From JAGVSR01 sp963742405 (lineage in GTDB: Bacteria; Pseudomonadota; Alphaproteobacteria; Rhizobiales; Hyphomicrobiaceae): DNA of 64,000 nt. The position numbers and the translations under genes are program-made. The stretch is from assembly GCA_963742405.1 (NCBI GenBank), contig CAVUMB010000010.1:62001-126000 (forward strand), given 5' to 3'. This document shows, piece after piece, positions 16,480-25,730 of this stretch. The stretch's first letter is position 1; each line of letters begins with the position of its first letter. The notes under the pieces were generated by a model that made no database searches, was not told the DNA's origin, and worked only from the letters and a program-made list of their open reading frames with translations.

Positions 16480-16654
16480 CTTTGCGGATGCCATGTCGGC
16501 GTAGAGCCCCAACAAAGCGCCATGATCATCGGCAATGCGCAGCCATCTTTCGACCGGTGAAACCGTGGTACCATGCCGTGCTGAACGATCCGCTAGCGTT
16601 GATGCCGGACTTTCAATCATCGCCTACAGGTCTGGCGTCATTTCCGGTCGCTGC

Positions 16655-17383
16655 CGGGTCCCGATATGCTTGGAAAAACCCGACATCGCCCAAACCGAAA
16701 CGCTGCAAGCGGCGATTCATCCGCCTCGACCGGCTTTGAACGCCGGTCCCGGTCGAGCCCCAGTCGTTCGCGGCATGGCTGCGCGATCTGCCGATGAAAC
16801 CGCACGATGCACGGCCGTTCTCTTGTACACGGGCGCGCCAAAGTGGCGGCAGGACGTGCACGCGGGTGTCGTCGATATCGATGTGGGACGCCGCGATCTG
16901 CAGCAATGCGCCGATGCCGTCATGCGGCTCCGTGCGGAGTGGCTTTATGCCGACGGCCGCAAGTCCGAGATCGCGTTCAACGACACGGAAGGCAAACGGT
17001 TGCGATTCTCTGCCCGGTCGAAGCAGGACTATCCCGGGCTTTCGCAAATACATGGATTTTGTTTTCGCCTACGCCGGCACGTATTCCCTCGAACGGGAAT
17101 TGATCACCGCGGATGTCGACGACATCCGCACCGGTGATGTCTTCATCAAGGGCGGATTCCCTGGCCATGCCGTGCTCGTGACGGATGTCGTCGTCAATCC
17201 CGGACCGGGGAACGGCGCTTCCTGCTGACGCAGAGCTACATGCCGGCTCAGGATATCCACGTGTTGAGCAACCCGGCCGCAAGCGACGGATCGCCATGGT
17301 ACCGAACGGACTTTCGGCGACGACACTGGTGACACCTGAATGGCAATTCACACGCCAGCAGCTGAGGCGCTGGAAGTCTTGAG
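16655..17383 (+). pseudogene. DUF4846 gene broken by about six frame changes
   Basis: Successive pieces of a DUF4846 protein appear in order but in changing frames: ETLQAAIHPP, TGFER, EPQSFAAWLRDLPMKP, LLYTGAPKWRQDVH through SARSKQDYPG, MDFVFAYAGTYSLE through GGFPGHAVLVTDVV, RFLLTQSYMPAQDIHVL, and finally TLVTPEWQFTRQQLRRW ending at 17383. The residues are still well conserved, so the changes are recent or are sequence errors. DUF4846 proteins are usually lipid-anchored or secreted and of unknown role. The 5' limit is approximate; no start codon is clear. Its end overlaps the end of the convergent NlpC/P60 remnant by about 36 bases. Confidence 0.75.
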
Positions 17384-18233
17384 CCGCTTGACGGCCAGCA
17401 GCGTCGTGCCGGATTTGGCGATCCGGTCGACGGCCTCCGGCAGCGTTTCGACGACTGTGGCCATGTGATGCGCATTGGCATGCAGCAGCATGATGCCGTC
17501 GGCCATGATGCCGACGTGGCCCGACCAGAAAACGAGGTCGCCGCGCTGCATACCCTCGAAGTCAGGTGCCACTTGGACCACTTCGCCGAGTTCGGCAAAC
17601 TGCATGTCGCTATCGCGCGGCGCGGCAATGCCGGCGGCCTGGAGCGAGACTTGCACAAGTCCTGAACAGTCGACCCCGATCCGGGTCTTGCCGCCCCATA
17701 GGTAGGGTGTCCCAATCAGCCACTCTGCGATCTCGACGAAGTCGCGCGCGGGCTTTATGCAATTCGCCGATGTGACGGTTGAAGACCCATCCCCCCACGT
17801 GCGTCCGGCTGAAGCGTTCCCCGTCTTCCACAATCGTCAATTCGGCATTGAGGCTAAGGTGAAGGATCGGCGCGCACTTCATTTCCGGCTCGGGGATAGA
17901 GAAATGTGCCCGAGGATTTCACCCGGTGGGTCGGGGCAACGATGGTGTCGGAGATCGCGTTGCTCGGGATGTAGCCGACATAGCCGTCGCGCTCCAGTTG
18001 CACCCAGGCCCAACCGTCATGCTCGTCGAAGACGCGCACGCGTCGCCATAGAGCGCTTCCGTATCGAGCCCGTCGGTCAGCTGCGGTCGCCGCCGCAACG
18101 GCACTGCCGGACGTATGATTTGAGCCGGCTGGCCGGCAATGTACCGCGTCGCCTCGTAGCGTCCGATGAGGCGCTCGTCGGCAAGATCGGGACGCATCGC
18201 ATTTCGGCGGGTATCCAGGAGGTCGAACGTCAT
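17348..18233 (-). pseudogene. NlpC/P60 peptidase gene broken by three frame changes
   Basis: Reading from 18233, an N-terminal segment MTFDLLDTRRNAMRPDLAD runs to about ALYGD; the frame then shifts to VRVFDEHDGWAWVQLERDGY (bacterial SH3 domain), shifts again to LHLSLNAELTIVEDGERF, and shifts a third time to the NlpC/P60 domain with DCSGL (catalytic Cys), GHVGI (His) and HANAHHM. Intact proteins of this type are cytoplasmic or exported dipeptidyl endopeptidases that cut gamma-D-Glu-containing wall peptides. The ATG overlaps the TGA of the aminopeptidase gene as ATGA, a sign that the two were translationally coupled in one operon. Confidence 0.8.
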
Positions 18234-19696
18234 GCGCCGGCCTCGCTCTCCGCACGCAAAACCTCGACCACGGCGCGCGCCGTCTGGACTTCGCCGCCCT
18301 TGGGACCAAGCGGACGCGGCGCTGGCCGCCAGCCATAAAGATCGATGTGCGCGAACCGTTTCGCGTTCTGCACGAACCGTTTCAGGAATAGCGCCGCGGT
18401 AATGGAACCGGCGAACGGGCTTTCCCAGACGTTGTTCATGTCGGCGATTTCGCTGTCCAGGTTGCGGTCGTAGCCGGCCCATAGCGGCAGACGCCACATC
18501 GGATCGCCGATGGCTTCGCCCGCGTCTTGCAGACGATTGGCCAGGATCGTGTCGTTTGTGAAGAGCGCCGGCAAATCGGGCCCGAGCGCGGTCCGCGCCG
18601 CACCGGTCAATGTTGCAAAGACAAACACGCTGTCGGGCATTCCCTCGTCGGCGAGCGTCAGTGCGTCGGCAAGGACGAGCCGTCCCTCAGCGTCGGTATT
18701 TCCGATCTCGACACTCAGCCCGGCCCGGCTTTGCAGCACGTCGCCGGGCCGGAATGCATCGCCCGATATCGAGTTCTCCGCCGACGCGATCAACAATTTC
18801 AAGCGAACGTCGAGCCCCTGCCCCATGATCATGTGGGCGGTGGCCAGCGCCACCGCAGCTCCTCCCATGTCCTTCTTCATGATCAACATGGCCGACGCCG
18901 GTTTGATGTCGAGGCCGCCGGTGTCGAACGTGATGCCTTTGCCGACCAGCGTGATTTTCGGCGCGTCGCGCCGGCCGCCCGGCTTCGACCAGTCAAGTTC
19001 GATCAGTCGCGGCGCCCGCGGGCTGGCCCTGCCGACGGCATGAATCATCGGGAAGTTCTGCGCCAGGAGATCATCGCCGACGATCGACCGAACCGTCGCG
19101 CCATGCCGCGCACCAATGGCGCGAACTACGGCCTCGATGTCGGCGGGGCCCAAATCGCTGGCCGGCGTGTTGATCAGATCGCGGCCCAGCCAAACTGCTT
19201 CGACGGTATTGAGAAGATGCAGGCGGTCGACCGCTGCGGGAAGCGCGAGCCGCGCCACCTGACCGTCGTTGCCGGTGGCTGACCCGCTCTTCTTGTAACG
19301 GCGGAATCGATAGCGCCCCCAGCCCCCAAGACAGAGCCGCAAGCTCCGGCTGGCGAACCCGCTTTCAAGCCGATATATGCCCGGCGGCAGAACGCCGGCC
19401 ACTTGCCCCAACAAAAGATCGGATGGACCGCACGGATCCCCGGCACTGCCCCCACCGGCACCCAGCATGACACCGGCCAGCGAACCATCGGCGGCCGGCA
19501 GCAAAACGAACGATTTCGGTGCCCCCTTGAAGCCCGTCGTTTCGGCCCAGCGCGCCGCCAAGTCTGACGTCAATGCGGGCTCGCCAGGGCCGGCAGCCAC
19601 GAGATGGATGGGAACGGACGGCGCATCGCTCGGCGCGAAAAGATCCAACGCTTCGCGCCGCGTGAACGAAGCCGTCGGGTCGTTTGCCGTGGTCAT
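18230..19696 (-). CDS. Leucyl aminopeptidase family protein (M17)
   Basis: A 488-residue M17 metallopeptidase, of the PepB/leucyl-aminopeptidase type common next to NlpC/P60 genes in alphaproteobacteria. Metal and catalytic motifs are intact: VGKGITFDTGG, MKKDMGGAA (active-site Lys and Asp) and NTDAEGRLVLADAL. ATG at 19696 opens directly at the family N-terminus; 32 further codons are open upstream. Unlike its neighbours on both sides it has no frame change across 1.47 kb. It probably recycles peptides, perhaps wall-derived given its coupled partner. Confidence 0.92.
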   Translation of the reverse strand: MTTANDPTASFTRREALDLFAPSDAPSVPIHLVAAGPGEPALTSDLAARWAETTGFKGAPKSFVLLPAADGSLAGVMLGAGGGSAGDPCGPSDLLLGQVAGVLPPGIYRLESGFASRSLRLCLGGWGRYRFRRYKKSGSATGNDGQVARLALPAAVDRLHLLNTVEAVWLGRDLINTPASDLGPADIEAVVRAIGARHGATVRSIVGDDLLAQNFPMIHAVGRASPRAPRLIELDWSKPGGRRDAPKITLVGKGITFDTGGLDIKPASAMLIMKKDMGGAAVALATAHMIMGQGLDVRLKLLIASAENSISGDAFRPGDVLQSRAGLSVEIGNTDAEGRLVLADALTLADEGMPDSVFVFATLTGAARTALGPDLPALFTNDTILANRLQDAGEAIGDPMWRLPLWAGYDRNLDSEIADMNNVWESPFAGSITAALFLKRFVQNAKRFAHIDLYGWRPAPRPLGPKGGEVQTARAVVEVLRAESEAGA

Positions 19697-19847
19697 GGAT
19701 CGTTGGTCTCGCTCGGATGAAGGGACAGTCAAAGCAACGTGCGGCGGCGACAAAAAGACGGATGAACCCGCCGCTCTTGTGCAGCGCCGCAAGCCGCCTT
19801 AGGACGATAGGCTGGACCTAGCATATTCGCGACCGGAAGGCGAAAGC

Positions 19848-20511
19848 ATGCCCGAACCGACGCTCTCCCTCGTGATCGGAAACAAGATCTGGTCGAGTTG
19901 GAGCCTCCGGCCCTGGCTTGTGCTCAAGCAGCTTCCAGATCCCCTTCGAGGAGATCAGCGTCAAGCTGCGCCAGTCCGACAGCAAAGCCGCGCTTCTGGC
20001 GCATTCGCCCGCCGGCAAGGTCCCGGTTCTACGCGACGGCGACGTGCTGATCTGGGATAGCCTCGCGATCATCGAATATATCGCCGACCTCTATCCGGAC
20101 CGTCCGGTTTGGCCGCGCGATCGCGTCGCCCGCGGCATCGCCCGCGCGATCTCGCGCAGAAATGCATGCCGGATTCCAGCAATTGCGCGAAGTCTGCCCC
20201 ATGGATCTGTTTCGCCTCCAAACCAATGGACGGCATTTCCGGAGGGCGTCGAACACAACATCCGCCGCATCGTCCAAAGCTTCCGCGATTGCCGAACCGA
20301 GTACGGCCGCGACGGACCATTCTTGTTTGGCGAATTCACTGCGGCCGACGCCATGTACGCGCCCGTGTGTTCCCGCTTCCGCACCTACGTTCCCGATTTG
20401 CGATCCTTCGGCGATGACGGCACCGCCACGGACTACGTTGAGACGATTTTCGCCATGCCGGAGATGGAGTTATGGGCCGCCGCCGCACGCGCCGAAAGTG
20501 CGCCGGGCTGA
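19848..20511 (+). pseudogene. Glutathione S-transferase gene broken by about four frame changes
   Basis: The GST fold can be followed in pieces: LSLVIGNKIWSSWSLRPWL from the ATG at 19848 (GGAAGG upstream), then in another frame FEEISVKLRQSDS and SPAGKVPVLRDGD with WDSLAIIEYIADLYP, then EMHAGFQQLREVCPMDLF, FASKPMDGIS, and back to FPEGVEHNIRRIVQSF and GEFTAADAMYAPVCSRF to the stop at 20511. The order and residues match one GST of about 220 residues. Breaks lie near 19935, 20155, 20210 and 20235. As it stands it cannot make a full protein. Confidence 0.78.
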
Positions 20512-20644
20512 TCGCGGATCAAGTTGCATCAGCGCGCTCAGGACCCTTAAACCTTTCTTGAGAACTGTCCCGGAAAGTGACGCCCGCACGAAATAGGGGC
20601 CGCAGGTGATTCGCCGGCGCCGCCCTGGGCGGGGAGCAGGCATA

Positions 20645-21586
20645 ATGGCGGGCAAGTCTATTGACGGCGCATTCAAACGCAGCGCGGCCATTGCGGGCCG
20701 CATGGCTGTTCTAGCCATTGCAACTCTGACCGGCGCCTGTTCAAGCCTTTCGGAAGAAACCGGACTCGATCTTCTTGCCTCGTCCAAGCCGGCCGCCGAC
20801 ACACGTGCTGCCAACGAGGGCGGCACTCCACAAACCGAAATTGGCAAAGCCACCGAATATTGGGGCAAGGAATTCGCCAAGAACCCGGCCAACTCCGAAG
20901 CAGCCGTGGCCTATGCCAAGAACCTCAAGGTGCTCGGCAACAAGACAGAAGCGTTCAACGCGCTGCAGCAGTCAGCGCAGGCCAATCCCGACAGCAAGGA
21001 AGTGGCATCCGAGTTGGGCCGGCTGGCCCTCGATATGGATAAGGTTTCCCTGGCAGCGCAAATGCTGGAATTCGCCGACGATCCCCTGCGTCCCGACTGG
21101 CGTGTCGTCTCCGCCCGTGGCGCGGCACTCGCCAAGCTCGGACGTTACAAGGAAGCCGTCCAACATCTCGAGCGGGCAAGCCTGCTGGCGCCCGATCAGG
21201 TCGCCGTCCAGAATAACCTGGCGCTGGCCTATGCCATGAACGGCGACCCGGCCAAGGCTGAAACGCTCCTGCGTCAGGCCGTCACCCGTGACGGCGGCAG
21301 TCCCAAGACCAAGCAGAACCTCGCCCTCGTCCTCGGCCTGCAGGGCAAGTACGACGAAGCGACGTCCGTCGGCTCGACAGCGGTTGCAGCCGACGTCGCG
21401 CGGCAAAACACAAATCTCGTGCGCCAGATGGTCAAGCTTGAACCGAAGGTCACGCAGCCCTACACGGCTCCGGCTGCAATCGCCGCCGCACCCGCGACGT
21501 CATCACCCGTCGCGTTCAAACCGGCCACGATCGAAAACACGTCGGCGAACGGGTGGAATGCAACAATCATTTCGCAATCTCAGTAA
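20645..21586 (+). CDS. TadD-like TPR lipoprotein
   Basis: A 313-residue predicted lipoprotein: signal sequence with lipobox LTGAC (Cys32), then TPR units from about residue 65 to 250 (AVAYAKNLKVLGNKTEAF, GAALAKLGRYKEAVQHLERA, NNLALAYAMNGDPAKAE, NLALVLGLQGKYDEA), and a Pro/Ala-rich tail. This layout matches TadD, the outer-membrane pilotin-like component of Flp/Tad pilus systems, but no tad or cpa gene is nearby, so it may serve elsewhere. ATG at 20645 has GGGGAG upstream; a GTG at 20606 is also in frame. Confidence 0.8.
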   Translation: MAGKSIDGAFKRSAAIAGRMAVLAIATLTGACSSLSEETGLDLLASSKPAADTRAANEGGTPQTEIGKATEYWGKEFAKNPANSEAAVAYAKNLKVLGNKTEAFNALQQSAQANPDSKEVASELGRLALDMDKVSLAAQMLEFADDPLRPDWRVVSARGAALAKLGRYKEAVQHLERASLLAPDQVAVQNNLALAYAMNGDPAKAETLLRQAVTRDGGSPKTKQNLALVLGLQGKYDEATSVGSTAVAADVARQNTNLVRQMVKLEPKVTQPYTAPAAIAAAPATSSPVAFKPATIENTSANGWNATIISQSQ

Positions 21587-21601
21587 CGCAGGTTCAGCGG
21601 G

Positions 21602-22750
21602 TTACAGCCGGTTGAACCGGCCCATAAATCGTCGGTCGATCCAATCCTTCGCCAACCACGCCCAGTGCCCGGCCACAGCGATCGAGCCACGGCTGGCTAT
21701 TGCGGACTTCTCGCCAAGCGAGACGAGTGACAGAAACGCGCGCTGCGGCACGAACGGGTCGAGCAGCCGGGTTTCCAAATGGCGCCGCAGCTGGCGCGCC
21801 AAAATCGGTCCCTGACGAACCGCAAATACACCCGCCTTCGGCCGCGGATGCAAAATCACGCTCGCACAGTCGCCGGCTGCAAAAATATTGTCATCGCTGA
21901 TCGTCTGGAGCGTGGGCCGCAGCGCTAGAAAACCTGCCGCATCGCGGGCAAGCCCGGTAGCGGCGAACCACGACGGCGCTGCCGCTTTGGTGGAAATGAT
22001 CGCCGCATCACAGGCAATCTCACGCCCTGAAAACAACTGCATCCGGCCCGGCGTCACCGCGACAGCACCGTCATTTTCGATAACGACCACGCCCGCATCC
22101 GCAAGCGCCACCTTGGCCAGCCGCTGCGCCCGTGCCGGATGGCCGGGCAGAACGCCGGTGCCGGCAACGATTGTGTACGTAAACGGATCGCGCCGGCGCG
22201 TCTCATAGGTTTGGCCCGCCGTTAAGCGAAAGCGGGCGCCCAAAACGAGTTCCACACCTGCGGCACCGCCGCCTGCCACAACGATGTGACGCGGACCACC
22301 GGGTGCCTCGGCCCGACGAAGAAATGTCTGCCACTTGGCGGCAAATTCCGACACCGGCTTCACGATCAGCGCATGCTCCGTAGCGCCTCTAATGTCGCGC
22401 GTATCGGGCGTGATCCCGACATCGATCGAGACGACATCGTACGCAGCACTCACGCCATCGGCCAGTTGAACGCAACGCTTTTCGCGGTCGATACCCGTAA
22501 CCTCGCCAACGACGAACTTGGCGCCCGCTGCGCGACTGAGCCGCTCCAGATCAATCAAACAATCGCGCTCACGGTAATGACCGGCTACAAATCCCGGCAA
22601 CATGCCCGAGTATGCTGCCATGGGTTCCTTGGTGATCAGTGTGAGATCGAGACCGGTCATGGGTTGGCGAGCGAAGGCTTCGAGAACGAAGACATGCGCA
22701 TGCCCACCCCCGGCGAGAACCAGTCGCTTTTGTTCGCAGGGCTTGGTCAC
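21602..22750 (-). CDS. NAD(P)/FAD oxidoreductase related to the SelD N-terminal fusion domain
   Basis: A 382-residue flavoprotein. It starts with an FAD dinucleotide-binding motif LVLAGGGHAHVFVLE and has a second one, HIVVAGGGAAGVEL, for NAD(P), then DNIFAAGDCASV near the C-terminus. The HAHV variant and TKEPMAAYSGMLPG are typical of the family found fused in front of selenophosphate synthetase in some bacteria; here there is no SelD part and no selenium gene nearby. It is also distantly like type II NADH dehydrogenases. Its ATG overlaps the TGA of the upstream aminotransferase as ATGA, so the two are co-translated. Reaction unknown. Confidence 0.8.
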   Translation of the reverse strand: MTKPCEQKRLVLAGGGHAHVFVLEAFARQPMTGLDLTLITKEPMAAYSGMLPGFVAGHYRERDCLIDLERLSRAAGAKFVVGEVTGIDREKRCVQLADGVSAAYDVVSIDVGITPDTRDIRGATEHALIVKPVSEFAAKWQTFLRRAEAPGGPRHIVVAGGGAAGVELVLGARFRLTAGQTYETRRRDPFTYTIVAGTGVLPGHPARAQRLAKVALADAGVVVIENDGAVAVTPGRMQLFSGREIACDAAIISTKAAAPSWFAATGLARDAAGFLALRPTLQTISDDNIFAAGDCASVILHPRPKAGVFAVRQGPILARQLRRHLETRLLDPFVPQRAFLSLVSLGEKSAIASRGSIAVAGHWAWLAKDWIDRRFMGRFNRL

Positions 22751-23859
22751 GATTGCTCCCGGGCGGCGAACAGCGCAGCCGGCAGCACTTCTGCCAAAAC
22801 ATCGAGTTCGCTATCAAGACCGCAACTGACGCGGATGCAGCGGTCGAGGCCAGCAACGACCGGCTTTCGAACAAACACGTCGCGCGCGATGAGGCCATCC
22901 AGCACGGCTTTAGCGAATGGTCCATCCTGGCCGCAGTCGATGGCGACGAAATTGGTTGCTGATGGCAGGGCCAGCAAACCGTTATCTTGAGCGATCCGGC
23001 CGAGCCTGTCCCGCGCCCGGCCGATCTGAGCCACGACGGTCTGCAGATGGCTTTGATCCACGATTGCCGCCAAGGCCCCGATCTGCCCGGTGCGATTGAT
23101 GCCGTAGTGATTGCGCACCTTCTCGAAGCTGGCAATCAACCCCGCCTCGCCAATCGCATATCCGATACGTGCTCCGGCAAGACCGTAGGCTTTCGAAAAC
23201 GTCCGCAACCGCAAAACCTGCGGATGGCTCACATCGACCTCTGGAACACTGCCAGCGGGCGCCATTTCGCAATAGGCCTCATCGAGTAATAGAAGCAATT
23301 CATCAGGCAGCGCCGCGATGAGTTGGTCAAGTTCCGCCGAAGTCCACCAGGACCCCATCGGATTATTCGGATTGGACACGTAGAGAATGCGGGCACGCTC
23401 CCGCTTCGCCGCCGCAAGGAGTGCGTCGAGATCTTCCTTGTCGTCGCGGAACGGCACTTTCACGAGCCGCGCCCCGTGCGCTGCGACATGAAAGTTGAAA
23501 GTGGGGTAGGCGCCATCGGAGGTGACGACCGGTGTTTCGGGGCAGGCGGCGATTTTCACCGCCAGACCCAGCAGCCCGTCAATCCCCTCTCCGACGACGA
23601 CGTTGTCGCCACTGACCCCGTGCAACCGAGCGATGGCCGCGCGGAGATCGTAACTTTCCGGGTCGCAGTATTTCCAGATTTCGTGCTCCGCCGCCTGCAT
23701 TGCTGCGATCGCTCCAGGAGCCGGACCGAAGGCGCTTTCATTCGCCCCCAGTCGGGCGCGAAACGGCCGCCCGCGCATACGCTCCATCTGTTCGGGCCCG
23801 ACGAATGGCACCGTTCGAGGCAGCGCTTCGACAATAGGAGAGATGACGGGTCGGTTCAC
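22747..23859 (-). CDS. Histidinol-phosphate aminotransferase-like enzyme
   Basis: A 370-residue fold type I PLP aminotransferase of the HisC branch. It has LGANESAFGPAP, SNPNNPMG (162-169), DEAY (193-196), the PLP Lys223 in TFSKAYGLAGARIGY, and the C-terminal Arg motif in RVSCGL. GTG at 23859 is chosen since it lies 17 bases after the upstream stop; an in-frame start further up would overlap that gene deeply. The absence of other his genes and its coupling to an orphan flavoprotein suggest a role other than, or besides, histidine synthesis. Confidence 0.88.
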   Translation of the reverse strand: MNRPVISPIVEALPRTVPFVGPEQMERMRGRPFRARLGANESAFGPAPGAIAAMQAAEHEIWKYCDPESYDLRAAIARLHGVSGDNVVVGEGIDGLLGLAVKIAACPETPVVTSDGAYPTFNFHVAAHGARLVKVPFRDDKEDLDALLAAAKRERARILYVSNPNNPMGSWWTSAELDQLIAALPDELLLLLDEAYCEMAPAGSVPEVDVSHPQVLRLRTFSKAYGLAGARIGYAIGEAGLIASFEKVRNHYGINRTGQIGALAAIVDQSHLQTVVAQIGRARDRLGRIAQDNGLLALPSATNFVAIDCGQDGPFAKAVLDGLIARDVFVRKPVVAGLDRCIRVSCGLDSELDVLAEVLPAALFAAREQS

Positions 23860-23875
23860 GGCACGCGAATTCCCG

Positions 23876-24316
23876 TCAAATAAGTCCAAGCGCGGCGAGT
23901 TCGCGCCGCATGGCGGGCGGCAAGTCAGCCGCGCCGCCGCGAACTCCAGTGCCAAGATCGGGCGGTGCATCGGCTAGGTCGAGATAGCGCCAGCCCTGAA
24001 ATGCCCGCCGTGGAACGGGGCGCACGGGTACGATCTCGGGATCCAGAAGCAGCAGGCAGCAGGGCGTACCGTCTTCTTTGCGCCCCTCGTCGAACCCGAC
24101 AAATCGCTGCCGCGCTTGAATGAGCCCCTTGATGACCCAGTAGAGTGAGCCGCCATCGAGCAACTCCATCGTCCGCTTGGGACTTTGGAACGTCGTGTGA
24201 AACACGGCTGCGGACTTGCCCACCTTGCGCCAGAATTGACGGTTCGCCGCCTGCCACGCAGCGTGGTCTTCAACCGTTTCCGATCCGACCGAGAGCTTGA
24301 TCATGTGCACGGTCAT
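23876..24316 (-). CDS. DUF1489 family protein
   Basis: A 146-residue protein of the DUF1489 family, widely conserved in alphaproteobacteria but without a known function. Marks are the N-terminal MIKLSVG, the central RRP-rich LLLLDPEIVPVRPVPRRAFQGWRYL and AWQ...FWRKVGK. The ATG at 24316 has GGAGG nine bases upstream; reading is open far beyond but without a start signal. It is the first gene of a tight three-gene run with the aminotransferase and the flavoprotein. Confidence 0.85.
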   Translation of the reverse strand: MTVHMIKLSVGSETVEDHAAWQAANRQFWRKVGKSAAVFHTTFQSPKRTMELLDGGSLYWVIKGLIQARQRFVGFDEGRKEDGTPCCLLLLDPEIVPVRPVPRRAFQGWRYLDLADAPPDLGTGVRGGAADLPPAMRRELAALGLI

Positions 24317-24371
24317 TGCTGCAGCCCTCCGGCCTGAAATTCCAATTCGCGAAAACGGTTGGGTGCGAGCG

Positions 24372-24818
24372 TCACTCGGTACATGTTCCGGTGTACTGAC
24401 CGAAAAACGGGACCCCCAGCAAGCCGAGATGACGGGAGTGGACCGCCGGGTGCAACCCCGTCTTGGGGTCCTTGTCATAGACCGTCGTCAAATTGAGGAA
24501 ACCCTCGGTGACGACCTCGAGAAAATGGTTGGCATTGACGGCCCGCACGATACGGACGGTGACTGGGGATGACCCCTCGCCCGTGCTGATCGCTGCAGAT
24601 TGCCCTTCGAGATCGATTTTGGTGATTGTAAACACCATTGGATTGGCCGCCTTCGACGTGAATTTTCCATCGCCGTAGCTGACGGACGTGCCCGTCCCGA
24701 AGGTGCAAACGAAGCGGACCGGCGCCGTGTCGAGGTCGTCCGCGGCCGCTGCGCCCGAGAACGCGATCGCCAAGATTGCGCAAGCCGTGCCCGCCCGCCT
24801 TGACCCGTATTCTGCCAT
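24372..24818 (-). CDS. Small exported protein, function unknown
   Basis: A 148-residue protein with a signal peptide ending GAAAA, then a compact beta-rich sequence including FVCTFGTGTSVSYGDGKF and a C-terminal GQYTGTCTE. The two Cys in the mature part could form a disulphide. GGGAGG lies before the ATG. I do not recognise the family. It is 55 bases upstream of the DUF1489 gene on the same strand and could be its operon partner. Confidence 0.65.
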   Translation of the reverse strand: MAEYGSRRAGTACAILAIAFSGAAAADDLDTAPVRFVCTFGTGTSVSYGDGKFTSKAANPMVFTITKIDLEGQSAAISTGEGSSPVTVRIVRAVNANHFLEVVTEGFLNLTTVYDKDPKTGLHPAVHSRHLGLLGVPFFGQYTGTCTE

Positions 24819-24934
24819 GTCATGCCTCCCGTCTTACCAAGATTGATTGAAGCCGGGTGGACCGCGCTCTGGCAAGCCGCGAATTGGCCGCCGGAGAAGC
24901 ATCTTGCCGCCTTGCATAAGCCCGGCTTTTGCGA

Positions 24935-25408
24935 ATGATCAAGCCAACTCAAGTCATGGGCGCCCAGGTGTTCGACCGCGTACGCATCCCACTCATGGTT
25001 TTCGCCGCGGCGGCGCTGCCGGGCTGCGCCGGTACCCCCGGCGATAGCACGGTGCTGCTCGCCCCCGGCAATTACACACTGACAGCTGAGGAAAAGAAAC
25101 TCGACTGCCAAAGGTTGACCGGCCGTATCCAGGTCCGGCTGCTGGCGTTGCGCGGCGAGGAGTTCAAAGTGCACCCCTCTTCCGCCTCCCAATCCATGCG
25201 TTCCGCCACCAGCGCCGCGCTCGGCAGCGATTCCGAAAAGAACGCCACGGCCCGCGCGGCGACCAACCGTCCGATTTTGGACGCCTACAATAATCGTCTG
25301 GTGGAACTGGGATGTCCAAGCTTCGACATCGCCAAAGAGCTGCAGGCTCGCCCCTCCGCACCGACCCCCTATCCGACGATCCCGGCGTCGAGCAAGCGAG
25401 CCTCGTGA
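24935..25408 (+). CDS. Predicted lipoprotein
   Basis: A 157-residue protein with a hydrophobic leader and lipobox ALPGC, so probably anchored to a membrane. The mature part has LTAEEKKLDCQRLTGRIQVRL, an alanine/serine-rich helix, and a second Cys in LVELGCPSFD; the end is Pro-rich. A similar pattern (E-x-x-L-x-C-x-x-L-x-G, later LGC) occurs in many alphaproteobacterial lipoproteins of unknown role. Start is uncertain: ATG at 24935 or 24956, neither with a clear ribosome binding site. Confidence 0.65.
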   Translation: MIKPTQVMGAQVFDRVRIPLMVFAAAALPGCAGTPGDSTVLLAPGNYTLTAEEKKLDCQRLTGRIQVRLLALRGEEFKVHPSSASQSMRSATSAALGSDSEKNATARAATNRPILDAYNNRLVELGCPSFDIAKELQARPSAPTPYPTIPASSKRAS

Positions 25409-25421
25409 CGCGTACCCCACC

Positions 25422-25730
25422 TCAAGGGCACTTGGTGGTGCCCAGAAAACTCTTGTCGGCGTAGCCTTCCACGGCGCCTTTGCGAACCGCGCACCAATAG
25501 CCGCGAAGCGTACACAACGGCTTGCGCTTTTCCAGCACGTCACCGGCAGACGCGGTGCCGATCACTTTTGCGTCGCTGTAGGGGCGAGCGCGGATGTTGA
25601 GCGAGGGCGTCACCACTTGGAAGCAGCCGAAGTTGCTTGCTGCCTGCGCCGGAGCCGTCGCGAGACCCATGGGTCCGATGACGAACGAAACGGCCATGAC
25701 GACGCTGAAACGGCGCGAATGTGTGGACAT
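25422..25730 (-). CDS. Small exported SH3-domain protein
   Basis: A 102-residue protein with signal peptide (1-30, ending AQA) and one bacterial SH3 domain containing LNIRARPYSDAKVIGTASAGD. Cys residues in FGCFQ, PLCTL, YWCAV and TTKCP could form two disulphides. Such proteins bind wall or other exported ligands. ATG at 25730 has GGAGAG upstream. Reading is open far upstream on this strand, but that part is antisense to the genes at 25971 and 26466 and is not real. Confidence 0.75.
   Translation of the reverse strand: MSTHSRRFSVVMAVSFVIGPMGLATAPAQAASNFGCFQVVTPSLNIRARPYSDAKVIGTASAGDVLEKRKPLCTLRGYWCAVRKGAVEGYADKSFLGTTKCP

Larger units (their letters stand above)
15728..16655. other. Gene-poor stretch of about 0.9 kb
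   Basis: No recognisable protein gene is found on either strand; the open frames present look like chance readings of GC-rich DNA. It contains the upstream region of the small membrane gene, a 14-codon reading frame with a very good ribosome binding site (15929), and a strong orphan terminator (16444). It borders a run of frame-broken genes, so it may be decayed coding sequence or carry an RNA gene ending at the terminator. Confidence 0.5.

Noticed and set aside
16105..16620. A minus-strand frame with a plausible helix near its start
   Set aside because: Only about 45 residues look protein-like; no start signal, family or conserved neighbour supports it, and it crosses the strong terminator region.
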